Shown one piece after another: positions 16,505 through 25,353 of a DNA stretch of 64,000 bases; within the stretch, counting starts at the first letter, position 1; the number at the start of each line of letters is the position of its first letter. The notes under the pieces are model-generated. The model made no database searches, was not told the origin of the DNA, and was given only the letters and a program-made list of their open reading frames with translations. The translations under genes and the position numbers were made by a program. The stretch lies in NCBI RefSeq assembly GCF_013408335.1, contig NZ_JACBZR010000001.1, positions 5,171,501 through 5,235,500 on the forward strand, read 5' to 3'. The stretch comes from Nocardioides panzhihuensis. GTDB taxonomy: Bacteria > Actinomycetota > Actinomycetes > Propionibacteriales > Nocardioidaceae.

Positions 16505-17668
16505 ATGGCCATCAGAACCAAGACAGCAGCCGCGAAGCCGGAGGCGCGCCTCAGCGCGATCGGCGCCCGGACGATCCCCGAGTTCGACGGGGTGAACGAG
16601 GTCTGGCCACGCGGGGAACGCCTTGCGGCCGTGCGCGATGCGGCGGCGGCGTACAAGACCAGGTTCAAGGAGCAGGGCATCGTCCGCGCGGTGAAGTCGG
16701 TCGACGTCGCGGCTGCGCCGTACCCGGTCAAGTACGCCTTCCACGACGCGGTCTCGGTGCCGACCCTGCCGCTGATCTCGATGATCAACCGGATGGTCGT
16801 GGTCCAGTACGACGACTGGAACGGCACCCCGCGTACGCTCGTGTTCGAGCCGACGATGCCCGAGGGGTCGGCCGAGGCGCCCTTCTACAGCAACCTGCAG
16901 GCGCTGATGGACAAGGTGCCCGGCGCGAAGCTCATCGAAAAGCTGATGCTCGAGTACTACAACGAGCCCGACGAGGTGCTGGCCCAGCTCGGCCTGACGC
17001 CCGCTGACATCGACTTCTGCACGTTCGACCACCTGCACGTCCAGGATCCGCGGATGATCCTCGGGTCGACCACGACGATCCCGGGCGAGTCCGCGCCTCG
17101 CGAGCCCCTCTTCGGGGACGCGAAGATGCTGGTGCACACCCGTGAGCTGGCCACCTTGCAGTCCCTGCACCCGATGCAGTGGGCGTGGTACGTCGAGGAC
17201 GGGCTCGAGGGCGTCGACCCGGACAAGTTCGTGACCTTCGACGGCGACATCGAGCTGGGTCCGGGGATCGCGCTGCTGTGGACTCCCGGGCACACCGACG
17301 GCAACCACTCGCTGGTGATCAACACCCCCGACGGCGTCTGGGTCTCCTCGGAGAACGGCATCTCGCTGGACAACTGGCAGCCCGAGCTGTCGAGGATCCC
17401 GGGAGTGCGCAGGTACCACGAGCAGTTCGGTCGTGAGGTCTGCCCGAACGCCAACACCCTCGAGGACTCCCTCGACCAGTACGACTCGATGGTCAAGGAG
17501 AAGACGCTGGCCGACCCGTGCCGGGACGACCCGCGCTGGCTGCAGATCCTGCCGAGCACCGAGCTGGCGCCGTGGAAGCGGTTCTGGCCGGTCGTCCCGA
17601 CCCATGTCCACGGCGGCATCGAGTACGGCACGATCAAGGCGGGCCTTCGACGAGCGGGCCTGCGATGA
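16505..17668 (+). CDS. MBL-fold hydrolase-like protein with altered metal motif
   Basis: 387 residues with an AAGGAG ribosome site 7 bp upstream. The fold is indicated by FDHLHVQD (174-181) and WTPGHTDGNHSLV (259-271), the two conserved loops of metallo-beta-lactamase-fold enzymes. However, the first loop reads H-L-H-V-Q-D instead of the standard HxHxDH: His176 and His178 are kept, but the following Asp-His is Gln180-Asp181. Metal content may therefore differ from glyoxalase II-like enzymes. The N-terminal 100 residues are an extra segment. The stop overlaps the SDR start by 4 bp. Function unknown; a catabolic hydrolase is likely from context. Confidence 0.75.
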   Translation: MAIRTKTAAAKPEARLSAIGARTIPEFDGVNEVWPRGERLAAVRDAAAAYKTRFKEQGIVRAVKSVDVAAAPYPVKYAFHDAVSVPTLPLISMINRMVVVQYDDWNGTPRTLVFEPTMPEGSAEAPFYSNLQALMDKVPGAKLIEKLMLEYYNEPDEVLAQLGLTPADIDFCTFDHLHVQDPRMILGSTTTIPGESAPREPLFGDAKMLVHTRELATLQSLHPMQWAWYVEDGLEGVDPDKFVTFDGDIELGPGIALLWTPGHTDGNHSLVINTPDGVWVSSENGISLDNWQPELSRIPGVRRYHEQFGREVCPNANTLEDSLDQYDSMVKEKTLADPCRDDPRWLQILPSTELAPWKRFWPVVPTHVHGGIEYGTIKAGLRRAGLR

Positions 17669-18492
17669 GCGCGGACCGTGGCGGTGCTGTCGTCACCGGC
17701 GCCGGTCGCGGACTCGGCCGACAGATCGCCGAGCTGCTCGCGGACCGTGGGCACCAGGTACTGGTCACCGATGTCGACGCCGCGAGCGCTCAGGCGGCCG
17801 CTGACGAGATCGGACGTGGAGCCACCGCCATGGCCGTCGACGTGCGCGACGTCACCCAGGTGGAGGCGGCCCGGGACGCGGTCGTGGCCACCGCTGGACG
17901 GCTCGACGTCTGGGTCAACAACGCCGGAGTGCTGTTCACCGGCCCGGCCTGGGAGCAGTCCCCGGAGCAGCGGAGCCTGATCCTCGACGTCAACGCGGTC
18001 GGCACCATCAACGGGACGGTCGCGGCGATCGAGGCGATGCGTGGCGCCGGTGGCGGCCACATCGTGAACATCGTGTCCCTGGCGGGACTGACCGCGGTGC
18101 CGGGCGAGGCCGTGTACGCCGCCTCGAAGCATGCCGCCATCGGGTTCAGCCTCAGTACGCTGCAGGACCTGCGGATGGTGGGCAGCAAGGACATCGACAT
18201 CTCGTGCATCTGCCCGGACGGGATCTGGACGCCGATGCTGCACGACAAGCTCGACGACCCGGCCTCGGCGCTGTCGTTCTCGGGCAAGCTCCTCCAGCCC
18301 GAGGAGGTCGTCGCCGCGGTCGAGAAGGCCCTCGACAGGCCACGCCCGGTGACCGCCGTCCCGGGATGGCGCGGGCTGGTGGCCCGGCTCGGCGACGCCT
18401 TCCCAGGGTTCGGCCTCGCGGCCGTGCCCCTGGTGGTCGCGCAGGGCCGGCGTACGCAGCGCAAGCTGCTGCGCAACGGAATCCCGTCGTGA
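17665..18492 (+). CDS. Short-chain dehydrogenase/reductase
   Basis: 275 residues, classical SDR. Cofactor motif TGAGRGLG is at about 11-18, NNAG at about 91-94, and the catalytic YAASK at about 151-155 with an upstream Ser in IVSLAG. The acidic residue after strand 2 (VTDVD) favours NAD(H). The C-terminal 50 residues are longer than a minimal SDR. The ATG overlaps the MBL gene stop, so the two enzymes act together, probably under the AraC regulator at 15404. Substrate unknown. Confidence 0.9.
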   Translation: MSADRGGAVVTGAGRGLGRQIAELLADRGHQVLVTDVDAASAQAAADEIGRGATAMAVDVRDVTQVEAARDAVVATAGRLDVWVNNAGVLFTGPAWEQSPEQRSLILDVNAVGTINGTVAAIEAMRGAGGGHIVNIVSLAGLTAVPGEAVYAASKHAAIGFSLSTLQDLRMVGSKDIDISCICPDGIWTPMLHDKLDDPASALSFSGKLLQPEEVVAAVEKALDRPRPVTAVPGWRGLVARLGDAFPGFGLAAVPLVVAQGRRTQRKLLRNGIPS

Positions 18493-18527
18493 CCTCTGCG
18501 CCCGCGAGCGGTCGGGCGCGCTGGGTC

Positions 18528-19484
18528 TCAGACGGTCCGACCACCTTGCCGTAGGACGTCCGACGGTGCGCTGCCGTACTTCCGCCGGTGGGCGGCAGCG
18601 AAACGGCTCGCGGACGAGAAGCCCCAGGTCGCCGCGACTTCGGCGACGCTCAGGGTCGGGCTGGTCAGCAGGTCGGCGTGGGCGCGCTGGAGCCGGATGT
18701 CGAGGAGGTAGTGGGACGGCGCGCTCCCCACCCACTGCTGGAAGCCCTCCTGCAATCGGCGGACGCTGGTGCCGGCGAGGGCGGCCATGTCGGCGGCGGT
18801 CCAGGCGCGCGCCGGGTCGTCATGGAGGGCCTCGACCACGCGACGGATCGTCCGAGGCTGCGCGGGAGCTGGGACACGGCCGTCGGGGCAGCAGAGATCC
18901 ACGAGGCCCGCGGCGACGGCGCCGGCGAGCTGACGACGCACGAGCTCGCTGTCGGCGAAGAGGTCCGGGTCGTGCAGGTTGGCGCCCAGGCTCGAGATCA
19001 GCTGGCGCCAGGCGCGTCCCCGGCGGTCCTCGAACGACAGCTGCTCCGGCAGGACTGTGCGGGCGTTGACGCGGTCGGTGCCCAGGATCCGCTCGGTCTC
19101 GACCTCGAGCCAGGTGCTGTCGAACTTGACCCCGAGCACGGTGCAGGTCGCGTCCCAGTGGCTGATCAGCGAGGGGGTGTCCGCGCGGAAGACGGTGCCC
19201 TGGCCGACCACAGAGGTGAGCGCGCCGAACCGGCCTCGGCTCTCCAGATGGCCGGTGATCGGCAGGTTCACCTCGTACGCACCCGGATAGTCGCACTCGA
19301 TGGCAACATCCGCGCCCCAGCCGACGTGGCCGATCAGGACCGGCCCGAGATCCAGCGTACGCAGCGTCAGCCGCGGCTCGTTCGCGCCGCCGACCGGTCG
19401 GAGCTCGTGCGGAAAGTAGGCCTGGGCCACGACGCGCGAGGCCTGCCCCCAGTCCTTGGGAGCGGCTCGCATTCGACCGGCCAT
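18528..19484 (-). CDS. AraC-family regulator (AraC_binding_2 type), likely controls the P450/reductase unit
   Basis: 318 residues from the ATG at 19484; an in-frame GTG at 19514 would add 10 residues. The N-terminal two thirds resemble the cupin-like AraC_binding_2 domain (YEVNLPITGHLESRG; DTPSLISHWDATCTVLGVKF). The HTH region is at the C terminus (MAALAGTSVRRLQEGFQQW and VAATWGFSSASRFAAAHRRKYG). It is divergent from the P450 gene at 19627. In Rhodococcus and Amycolatopsis an AraC-type gene accompanies gcoAB, which fits this layout. Confidence 0.87.
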   Translation of the reverse strand: MAGRMRAAPKDWGQASRVVAQAYFPHELRPVGGANEPRLTLRTLDLGPVLIGHVGWGADVAIECDYPGAYEVNLPITGHLESRGRFGALTSVVGQGTVFRADTPSLISHWDATCTVLGVKFDSTWLEVETERILGTDRVNARTVLPEQLSFEDRRGRAWRQLISSLGANLHDPDLFADSELVRRQLAGAVAAGLVDLCCPDGRVPAPAQPRTIRRVVEALHDDPARAWTAADMAALAGTSVRRLQEGFQQWVGSAPSHYLLDIRLQRAHADLLTSPTLSVAEVAATWGFSSASRFAAAHRRKYGSAPSDVLRQGGRTV

Positions 19485-19626
19485 AGACCTGAGCGTACCT
19501 GAGACGAGGGTCACAGATCGGCCGCGTTCATGGTGCCGAACCCGCGCGATCCGTGTCGCCCGGGCGGCGGGACGGACCTACTTTCGAGTCCTGTTCGGAA
19601 CCTGACACCTTCCCGAGGAGCACCCC

Positions 19627-20859
19627 ATGACGACCACACAGCGACCCGATCAGCAGGACCTCACCTGGCTCGACGAGGTCACGATGACCGAGCTCGAGCG
19701 AAACCCCTATCCGACCTACGAACGGCTCCGCCGCGAGGCGCCGCTCGCCTTCGTCCCGGTGCTCGGCTCGTACGTCGCCTCCACCGCCGAGATCTGTCGG
19801 GAGGTCGCGACCAGCCCTGACTTCGAGGCGGTGATCACGCCCGCCGGCGGACGTACGTTCGGGCATCCCGCGATCATCGGCGTCAACGGCGACATCCACG
19901 CCGACCTGCGTGGCATGGTCGAGCCGCAGCTCCAGCCGGCCGAGGTCGACAGCTGGGTGGACGATCTGGTCCGCCCGATAGCCCGCCGCTACGTCGAGCA
20001 GTTCGAGGACCGCGGTCACGCCGAGCTCGTCGCGGAGTACTGCGAGCCGGTCTCCGTCCGCTCGCTCGGTGACCTGCTCGGGCTGCAGTCGGTCTCCTCG
20101 GACAAGCTCCGCGAGTGGTTCCACAAGCTGAGCGTCTCCTTCACCAACGCTGGGGTCGACGAGAACGGGGAGTTCACCAACCCTGACGGGTTCACCCCGG
20201 GTGACGAGGCCAGGGCGGAGATCCAGGAGGTCGTCGACCCGCTCATCGACCGGTGGATCGAGCACCCGGAGAACACCGCGATCTCCCACTGGCTCCACGA
20301 CGGCATGCCGCCGGGAAAGACCCGTGACCGCGAGTACATCTACCCCACCATCTACGTCTACCTGCTCGGTGCGATGCAGGAGCCGGGCCACGGCATGGCC
20401 TCCACGCTGGTCGGTCTCTTCAGCCGCCCCGAGCAGCTGGAGGATGTCGTCGACGACCCGTCGCTGCTGCCGCGGGCCATCTCGGAGGGCATGCGCTGGA
20501 CCTCCCCGATCTGGTCGGCGACCGCCCGGATCAGCACCAAGCCGGTCACCGTCGCCGGGGTCGATCTGCCCGCAGGAACCCCGGTGATCCTCTCCTACGG
20601 GTCCGCCAACCACGACACCGGGAAATACGATGCGCCCACGGCGTACGACCTGCATCGGCCGCCGCTGCCCCACCTCGCCTTCGGCGCCGGCAACCACGCC
20701 TGCGCCGGCATCTACTACGCCAACCAGGTGATGCGGATCGGGCTCGAGGAGCTCTTCGAGGCGATCCCCAACCTGGAGCGCGACGACCGCGAGGGCGTGG
20801 AGTTCTGGGGCTGGGGATTCCGCGGCCCGACGAGCCTGCACTGCACCTGGGAGGTGTGA
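19627..20859 (+). CDS. Cytochrome P450, GcoA-like (CYP255-type) aryl-O-demethylase candidate
   Basis: 410 residues, GAGGAG ribosome site 7 bp before ATG. Heme loop [11 protein letters not shown] with Cys359; ExxR is EGMR at 287-290. The I helix reads GAMQEPGHG (248-256) instead of the usual AGxxT: the alcohol residue is missing and Glu-Pro takes its place. Together with the next gene, a fused ferredoxin-FAD-NAD reductase, this matches the two-component GcoAB type that demethylates guaiacol and related lignin methoxyphenols, releasing formaldehyde. A mycothiol-dependent formaldehyde dehydrogenase follows. The exact phenol accepted is inference. Confidence 0.82.
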   Translation: MTTTQRPDQQDLTWLDEVTMTELERNPYPTYERLRREAPLAFVPVLGSYVASTAEICREVATSPDFEAVITPAGGRTFGHPAIIGVNGDIHADLRGMVEPQLQPAEVDSWVDDLVRPIARRYVEQFEDRGHAELVAEYCEPVSVRSLGDLLGLQSVSSDKLREWFHKLSVSFTNAGVDENGEFTNPDGFTPGDEARAEIQEVVDPLIDRWIEHPENTAISHWLHDGMPPGKTRDREYIYPTIYVYLLGAMQEPGHGMASTLVGLFSRPEQLEDVVDDPSLLPRAISEGMRWTSPIWSATARISTKPVTVAGVDLPAGTPVILSYGSANHDTGKYDAPTAYDLHRPPLPHLAFGAGNHACAGIYYANQVMRIGLEELFEAIPNLERDDREGVEFWGWGFRGPTSLHCTWEV

Positions 20860-20862
20860 GCC

Positions 20863-21915
20863 ATGGCCGCCGCGATCAGTGTCGCCGGCCGCCGCGTCGA
20901 GTGCGCAGAGGACCAGTCGATCCTGGAGGCGTTCCTCCGTGCCGGCGTGTGGATGCCGAACTCCTGCAACCAGGGCACTTGCGGCACCTGCAAGGTGCAG
21001 GTCCTGTGCGGCGAGGTGGAACACCGCGACTCGCCTCTCGAGACGTTGACCGAGGAGGAGCGTGCCGGCGGCCTGGCGCTTGCCTGTCAGGCCCGGCCGC
21101 TCGCGGAGACCGAGGTCGCGCTGCCTGGCTCGGAGATGGGGCGTACGACCCACATGCTCCGTGACCTCACCGCCACCGTCGTCGAGGTCGAGGAGATCGC
21201 CCGGGACACCCGGCGGATCCTCCTCGGGCTCGAGGAGCCGCTCGCGTTCTCCCCGGGACAGTACGTCGAGCTGCTCGTCCCCGGAACGTCCGAGCGCCGG
21301 CCCTACTCGCTCGCCAACACCGCCGCGGAGGACAAGGTCCTGGAGCTCCAAGTACGCCGCGTCCCCGGCGGCGTGGCCAGCGACTGGCTCTTCGGTCCGG
21401 TGGCGGTCGGCGATCGGGTCGAGGTGCGCGGCCCGCTGGGCGACTTCCATGTCCCGGAGGAGGACAAGGACGAGGGTGAGCCGATGGTGCTGATCGGTGG
21501 CGGCACCGGGCTGGCGCCGCTGCTCGGCATCGCGCGTACGGCGCTCGAGCGCCACCCCGACCGGGTGATGGTGCTCTACCACGGCGTCCGCACGGAGTCC
21601 GACCTCTATGACACCGACCGTCTGGCCGAGCTGGCCACGACGTACCAGGGCTTCAGCTTCGTCACCGTGCTGTCCCGGGAGTCGCTGCCAGGTCACCGCA
21701 GCGGCTACGCGCCCGACGCCTTCGTCGAGGACGTCGCCAGCGCCCGGGGCTGGTCCGGATGGCTGTGTGGCTCGCCGGCATTGGTCGACGCCGGGGTCAA
21801 GGCGTTCAAGCGGCGCCGGATGGCGCCTCGGCTGATCTACCGGGAGAAGTTCGAGCCGGCCGACGGGCGCGTGCCCTTGCCGAGATATATCACGAACCCC
21901 CAGGATGGATCATGA
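20863..21915 (+). CDS. Three-domain P450 reductase (2Fe-2S / FAD / NAD), GcoB-like
   Basis: 350 residues. The N-terminal plant-type ferredoxin domain has cluster ligands Cys35, Cys40, Cys43 and Cys75 (CNQGTCGTC and LACQ). Then comes the FAD domain with RPYSLAN (about 145-151), and the NAD domain with IGGGTGLAPLLG (about 208-219) and WLCGSP. One chain thus moves electrons from NAD(P)H through FAD and the iron-sulfur cluster to the P450 encoded 3 bp upstream. This single-protein design is the mark of GcoB and of some aromatic oxygenase reductases. Confidence 0.88.
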   Translation: MAAAISVAGRRVECAEDQSILEAFLRAGVWMPNSCNQGTCGTCKVQVLCGEVEHRDSPLETLTEEERAGGLALACQARPLAETEVALPGSEMGRTTHMLRDLTATVVEVEEIARDTRRILLGLEEPLAFSPGQYVELLVPGTSERRPYSLANTAAEDKVLELQVRRVPGGVASDWLFGPVAVGDRVEVRGPLGDFHVPEEDKDEGEPMVLIGGGTGLAPLLGIARTALERHPDRVMVLYHGVRTESDLYDTDRLAELATTYQGFSFVTVLSRESLPGHRSGYAPDAFVEDVASARGWSGWLCGSPALVDAGVKAFKRRRMAPRLIYREKFEPADGRVPLPRYITNPQDGS

Positions 21916-21951
21916 GCGACCGGATGCCTCCGGTGCCTCGAGAGGAGAGAT

Positions 21952-23052
21952 ATGCAGCAGGTCAAGGCCGTCATCGCCCGTGCGAAGGGCGCGCCCGTCG
22001 AGCTCGTGACGATCAATGTGCCCCAACCGGGGCCGGGTGAGGCGGTGGTGAAGATCCAGTCGTGCGGGGTGTGCCACACCGACCTGCACTACCGCGAGGG
22101 TGGGATCAACGACGAGTTCCCGTTCCTGCTGGGCCACGAGGCTGCCGGGGTCGTCGAGGCGGTCGGGCCGGACGTGACCGATGTGGCGACTGGCGACTTC
22201 GTGGTGCTCAACTGGCGTGCGGTCTGCGGCAGCTGCCGGGCCTGCAAGCGTGGTGAGCCGCAGTACTGCTTCGCCACGTCCAACGCGACCCAGAAGATGA
22301 CGCTCGAGGACGGCACGGAGCTGTCGCCGGCGCTGGGCATCGGCGCCTTCGCGGAGAAGACGCTGGTCGCGGCGGGGCAGTGCACGAAGGTCGACCCGGA
22401 GGCGCGGCCCGCCGCTGTCGGCCTGCTCGGCTGTGGCGTGATGGCCGGTATCGGTGCCGCCATCAACACCGGCGGCGCGACCCGCGGCACGTCGGTGGCG
22501 GTCATCGGCTGCGGTGGTGTCGGGGTGGCGGCGATCGCCGGTGCGGCGCTGGCCGGGTCGAGCCCGGTCATCGCCGTCGACATCGACCCCAAGAAGCTCG
22601 AGCGCGCCGCGGCCATGGGCGCGACGCACACCGTGGACTCCTCGCAGACCGATCCGGTCGAGGAGATCCGGCGGATCTGCTCGGAGACGTACGAAGGTGC
22701 CGAAGGCGCCGACATCGTCGTCGAGGCGGTCGGACGACCGGAGACCTGGAAGCAGGCCTTCTACGCCCGGGACCTGGCCGGGACCGTCGTGCTCGTCGGT
22801 GTGCCCACGCCCGACATGACCGTGCCCGAGATCCCGCTCATCGACGTCTTCGGCCGCGGCGGCGCGCTCAAGTCCAGCTGGTACGGCGACTGTCTTCCCA
22901 GCCGCGACTTCCCGATGCTCGTCGACCTCTACCGCCAGGGGCGTCTCGACCTGGACGCGTTCGTGAGCGAGGAGATCGGCATCGGCGACATCGAGGCTGC
23001 CTTCGAGAAGATGCATCGCGGCGAGGTCCTGCGCTCGGTGGTGGTGCTCTGA
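21952..23052 (+). CDS. mscR: Mycothiol-dependent formaldehyde dehydrogenase / S-(hydroxymethyl)mycothiol dehydrogenase
   Basis: 366 residues, zinc-dependent medium-chain dehydrogenase with an AGAGGAGAG ribosome site. Catalytic zinc ligands are Cys41 (SCGVCHTD) and His61 (LLGHEAAG); structural zinc ligands are Cys92, Cys95, Cys98 and Cys106. The cofactor loop is [17 protein letters not shown]. Length and motifs match actinobacterial MscR/AdhE2 (Rv2259 in M. tuberculosis), which oxidises the formaldehyde-mycothiol adduct and also reduces S-nitrosomycothiol. Its place right after the P450/reductase pair suggests it removes formaldehyde from O-demethylation. Confidence 0.88.
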   Translation: MQQVKAVIARAKGAPVELVTINVPQPGPGEAVVKIQSCGVCHTDLHYREGGINDEFPFLLGHEAAGVVEAVGPDVTDVATGDFVVLNWRAVCGSCRACKRGEPQYCFATSNATQKMTLEDGTELSPALGIGAFAEKTLVAAGQCTKVDPEARPAAVGLLGCGVMAGIGAAINTGGATRGTSVAVIGCGGVGVAAIAGAALAGSSPVIAVDIDPKKLERAAAMGATHTVDSSQTDPVEEIRRICSETYEGAEGADIVVEAVGRPETWKQAFYARDLAGTVVLVGVPTPDMTVPEIPLIDVFGRGGALKSSWYGDCLPSRDFPMLVDLYRQGRLDLDAFVSEEIGIGDIEAAFEKMHRGEVLRSVVVL

Positions 23053-23660
23053 TGGCCACGCGGGTCGACCACGCGATCACGAGCGGCACGTTCAGCCTCG
23101 ACGGTGAGACGCATCAGGTGGACAACAACCTCTGGGTGGTCGGCGACGACACGGAGTGCGTGGTCATCGACGCCCCGCACTCGGTGGAGGACATCTTGGC
23201 GGCGGTGGGTGACCGCACCGTGAAGGCGATCGTGTGCACGCACGCCCACGACGACCACGTACGTGTCGCGCCGGCATTGCGTGAGGCCGTCCGGGCGCCG
23301 ATCCTGCTCCATCCCGACGACCGGCCGCTGTGGGAGCTCACCCACCAGGACGAGCTGTGGGACGCCGACCTGTCCGACGGTCAGGTGATCGAGGTCGGCG
23401 GCACCGAGCTGCGCGTCCTGCACACGCCGGGTCACGCGCCCGGTGCGGTCTGCCTGTGGGCGCCCGACCTGGGATGTGTCTTCACCGGCGACACCCTGTT
23501 CCAGGGTGGCCCCGGGGCCACCGGGCGCTCGTTCAGCGACCGGTCGACCATCGAGTCGTCGATCCGGGCCAAGCTGTTCACGCTTCCCGGCGAGACGGTC
23601 GTCCACACCGGGCACGGCGACGACACCACGATCGCCGCCGAGGTCGCCGGTCTGGGCTGA
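23052..23660 (+). CDS. MBL-fold hydrolase paired with MscR
   Basis: 202 residues, compact glyoxalase II-like MBL protein. The zinc motif THAHDDH is complete (His64, His66, Asp68, His69), with HTPGHAPGAV and a TGDTLF Asp further on and a C-terminal HTGHGDDT His. Its ATG shares one base with the mscR stop. The equivalent pair in M. tuberculosis is Rv2259-Rv2260. A thioester hydrolase acting on S-formylmycothiol is a reasonable proposal, but that activity is inferred. The stop abuts the convergent PadR gene. Confidence 0.85.
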   Translation: MATRVDHAITSGTFSLDGETHQVDNNLWVVGDDTECVVIDAPHSVEDILAAVGDRTVKAIVCTHAHDDHVRVAPALREAVRAPILLHPDDRPLWELTHQDELWDADLSDGQVIEVGGTELRVLHTPGHAPGAVCLWAPDLGCVFTGDTLFQGGPGATGRSFSDRSTIESSIRAKLFTLPGETVVHTGHGDDTTIAAEVAGLG

Positions 23661-24233
23661 TCAGCGCACTGCGGCGGCGAGCTCCGTACGCATCCAGGCG
23701 CACCACTCCAGTGCCGTACGCCGCGACCGGATGCCTCCCTCGAGCGTGATCCGGCTCGCGAACAGCGGGTTCGCGGGATCTCGGCCGCCCGGGCTGTCGG
23801 TGATCTGGGCCAGCTCCTCGAGGTAGCGGTCGAGGATGCGCTGGTGGGTGGCCTCGAGCCGCCCGATCAGATCGTCGGCGGCGTCGGGATCCACTGTCCA
23901 GATCGACCACAGCCGGAGGACCTCCAGGTCACGGACCGGCTGGGGCTCGAGGTCTCCGACGACCCAGGCCGCCAGAGCGGTCTGGCCGGCGGTGGTGATC
24001 CGGTATCGCTTCGTCGGCCGGGGCCCGGCCCCGTCGATGACCTCGTGCTCGACCAGTCCGGCGCCGTCGAGACGGTTCAGCTCCGGGTAGATCTGCGAGT
24101 GGCGGGCGGTCCAGAAGTAACCGATCGGCTGGCGCATCCGCTGGGCGACCTCGTAGCCGGTGCTCTCCCGCCGGGCGAGCAGACCGAGGATCGCGAAGCC
24201 GAGGTTGGAAACGGGTGCGACTGGATCGGGCAT
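23661..24233 (-). CDS. PadR-family transcriptional regulator
   Basis: 190 residues. The PadR winged helix is in the first 90 residues (FAILGLLARRESTGYEVAQ; HSQIYPELNRLDGAGLVEHE; TKRYRITTAGQTALAAW), followed by a helical dimerisation domain. Its ATG is the left end of a perfect 22-bp palindrome that carries the PadR consensus ATGT-N8-ACAT, so autorepression and control of the divergent lipoprotein gene are likely. Ligands of PadR proteins are often phenolic acids or toxic compounds; here unknown. It sits back-to-back with the formaldehyde module. Confidence 0.88.
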   Translation of the reverse strand: MPDPVAPVSNLGFAILGLLARRESTGYEVAQRMRQPIGYFWTARHSQIYPELNRLDGAGLVEHEVIDGAGPRPTKRYRITTAGQTALAAWVVGDLEPQPVRDLEVLRLWSIWTVDPDAADDLIGRLEATHQRILDRYLEELAQITDSPGGRDPANPLFASRITLEGGIRSRRTALEWCAWMRTELAAAVR

Positions 24234-24252
24234 ATGTCAATATTGACATATG
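24231..24252. promoter_or_regulatory. Perfect palindromic PadR operator over both divergent start codons
   Basis: CATATGTCAAT followed by its exact complement ATTGACATATG, 22 bp with no mismatch. The core ATGT-N8-ACAT (24233-24248) is the PadR-family consensus. The padR start codon (24233-24231) and the hydrolase start codon (24250-24252) lie inside it. Confidence 0.8.
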
Positions 24253-25059
24253 CGGAGCGTGAAAGGCGTAGCGGCCGGAGCGGCGGTGGTCGGCATGCTG
24301 GTGACCGGGTGCGGTGCGGAGGGCCGTGCCGGGGATCCAGTGGAAGCGAGCGCGTCGGTTCCGGTGCTGCCGTCGGACGGTCCGTACATCGAAGGTGAGC
24401 TCGGCGGCTGCTTCCTCCCGGAGACCGACGTCGGGGTGGAGCCGATGCGGGTGTCCGGCGCGGCGCTCGAGCTGCCGGCCATCCGCTTCTCGCCTCCGGC
24501 TGACCAGGAGACGTCGGCGGTGCTGGTGATGCTTCATCAGACCGACGGGGACCGCTGCGGCTGGGGTGATTTCGCGATCCTGGCGGCTCACCAGGGCGTC
24601 GCCGGGCTCTCCTTCGACCTGTGCGGCTATGGCGCCGCCGAGTGTGGGATCAAGGATGTCGACGACCCGGTGCCGCAGGTGCGGGCCGCGTTGAGCGAGG
24701 TCGAGAAGGAGTGGCCGGGCAAGCCGGTCGTGCTGGTCGGTGCCTCGATGGGCGGTAGCCAGACCGTGCGAGCCGTCGCCGCGGGGCTGGACGTCGACGG
24801 CTGGGTCGACCTGTCGGGACCGTCGCGCTGGGGCGGCGTCGATCTGGCCGCAGTCGCCGACAGGGTCCGGACGCCTGGCCTGATCGTCATCTCGGAGGAC
24901 ACCGACGGGCCCGAGGAGGCCGCCGCGGCGCGCGCGCTGGCGGAGGCCACGTCCTCGAAGTTCGTGCCCGCCGAGGCAGGCCACGGTTGGGACCTGGTGG
25001 TCGAGGAGGGCAGGCTCTCGACGATCGGACAGCAGGTCGTCGCGTACGCAGTGAGGTGA
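24250..25059 (+). CDS. Secreted lipoprotein alpha/beta hydrolase
   Basis: 269 residues. A short signal peptide ends in a lipobox, MLVTGC (Cys21), so the protein should be anchored outside the membrane. The hydrolase core has LVMLHQTDGDRCGW (oxyanion region), nucleophile elbow GASMGG with its Ser at about 175, and a C-terminal AGHGWD supplying His. An in-frame GTG at 24259 is an alternative start, since the ATG is buried in the PadR operator. Substrate unknown; related proteins are dienelactone-hydrolase-like. Confidence 0.75.
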   Translation: MRSVKGVAAGAAVVGMLVTGCGAEGRAGDPVEASASVPVLPSDGPYIEGELGGCFLPETDVGVEPMRVSGAALELPAIRFSPPADQETSAVLVMLHQTDGDRCGWGDFAILAAHQGVAGLSFDLCGYGAAECGIKDVDDPVPQVRAALSEVEKEWPGKPVVLVGASMGGSQTVRAVAAGLDVDGWVDLSGPSRWGGVDLAAVADRVRTPGLIVISEDTDGPEEAAAARALAEATSSKFVPAEAGHGWDLVVEEGRLSTIGQQVVAYAVR

Positions 25060-25070
25060 TCTGGGCCCGG

Positions 25071-25292
25071 TCAGGCGTCCGTGGTCGCGCTGAGGATCTC
25101 GGCGGTGAAGCTGCTGCCTGCCAGGGCGTCGAGCAGCGCGGCGCCGGAGACATCCCCGGTGACGTTGATACGGCCGGTGGCCCGGTCGGCGGTGAGCGTG
25201 GCGACCCCGGGAAGGTCCCGGAGCCGGGCCGTGGCTTCACGGACGCATCGAGGGCAGCGCATGCCCTCGACGTACAGCTGGATGGTCTTCAT
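25071..25292 (-). CDS. Heavy-metal-associated (HMA) domain protein, CopZ-like
   Basis: 73 residues from the ATG at 25292. One HMA ferredoxin-like domain with the metal loop GMRCPRC (Cys13 and Cys16), matching MxCxxC of copper chaperones. The following VREATARLRDLPGV helix is typical. It lies downstream of the MFS gene but is separated by a 12-bp-stem hairpin, so it may be expressed on its own. A second, more canonical CopZ is at 31042. Cu(I) trafficking is inferred from the domain. Confidence 0.8.
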   Translation of the reverse strand: MKTIQLYVEGMRCPRCVREATARLRDLPGVATLTADRATGRINVTGDVSGAALLDALAGSSFTAEILSATTDA

Positions 25293-25311
25293 GGCGGTCT
25301 CCTGGTGCATT

Positions 25312-25339
25312 CGTGGCCCCGGACGGATCCGGGGCCACG
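25312..25339 (-). terminator. Hairpin after MFS gene
   Basis: Arms 25312-25323 and 25328-25339 (CGTGGCCCCGGA and its complement) form a perfect 12-bp stem with a 4-nt loop, 15 bp after the MFS stop. There is no T-run, so it may be a partial terminator that lowers expression of the HMA gene. Confidence 0.6.
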
Positions 25340-25353
25340 AGGAGGATGGACTG

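Noticed and set aside
14093..17611. 1172-residue open frame on the minus strand
   Set aside because: Low-complexity Arg/Gly/His-rich product antiparallel to four clear genes; typical high-GC shadow.
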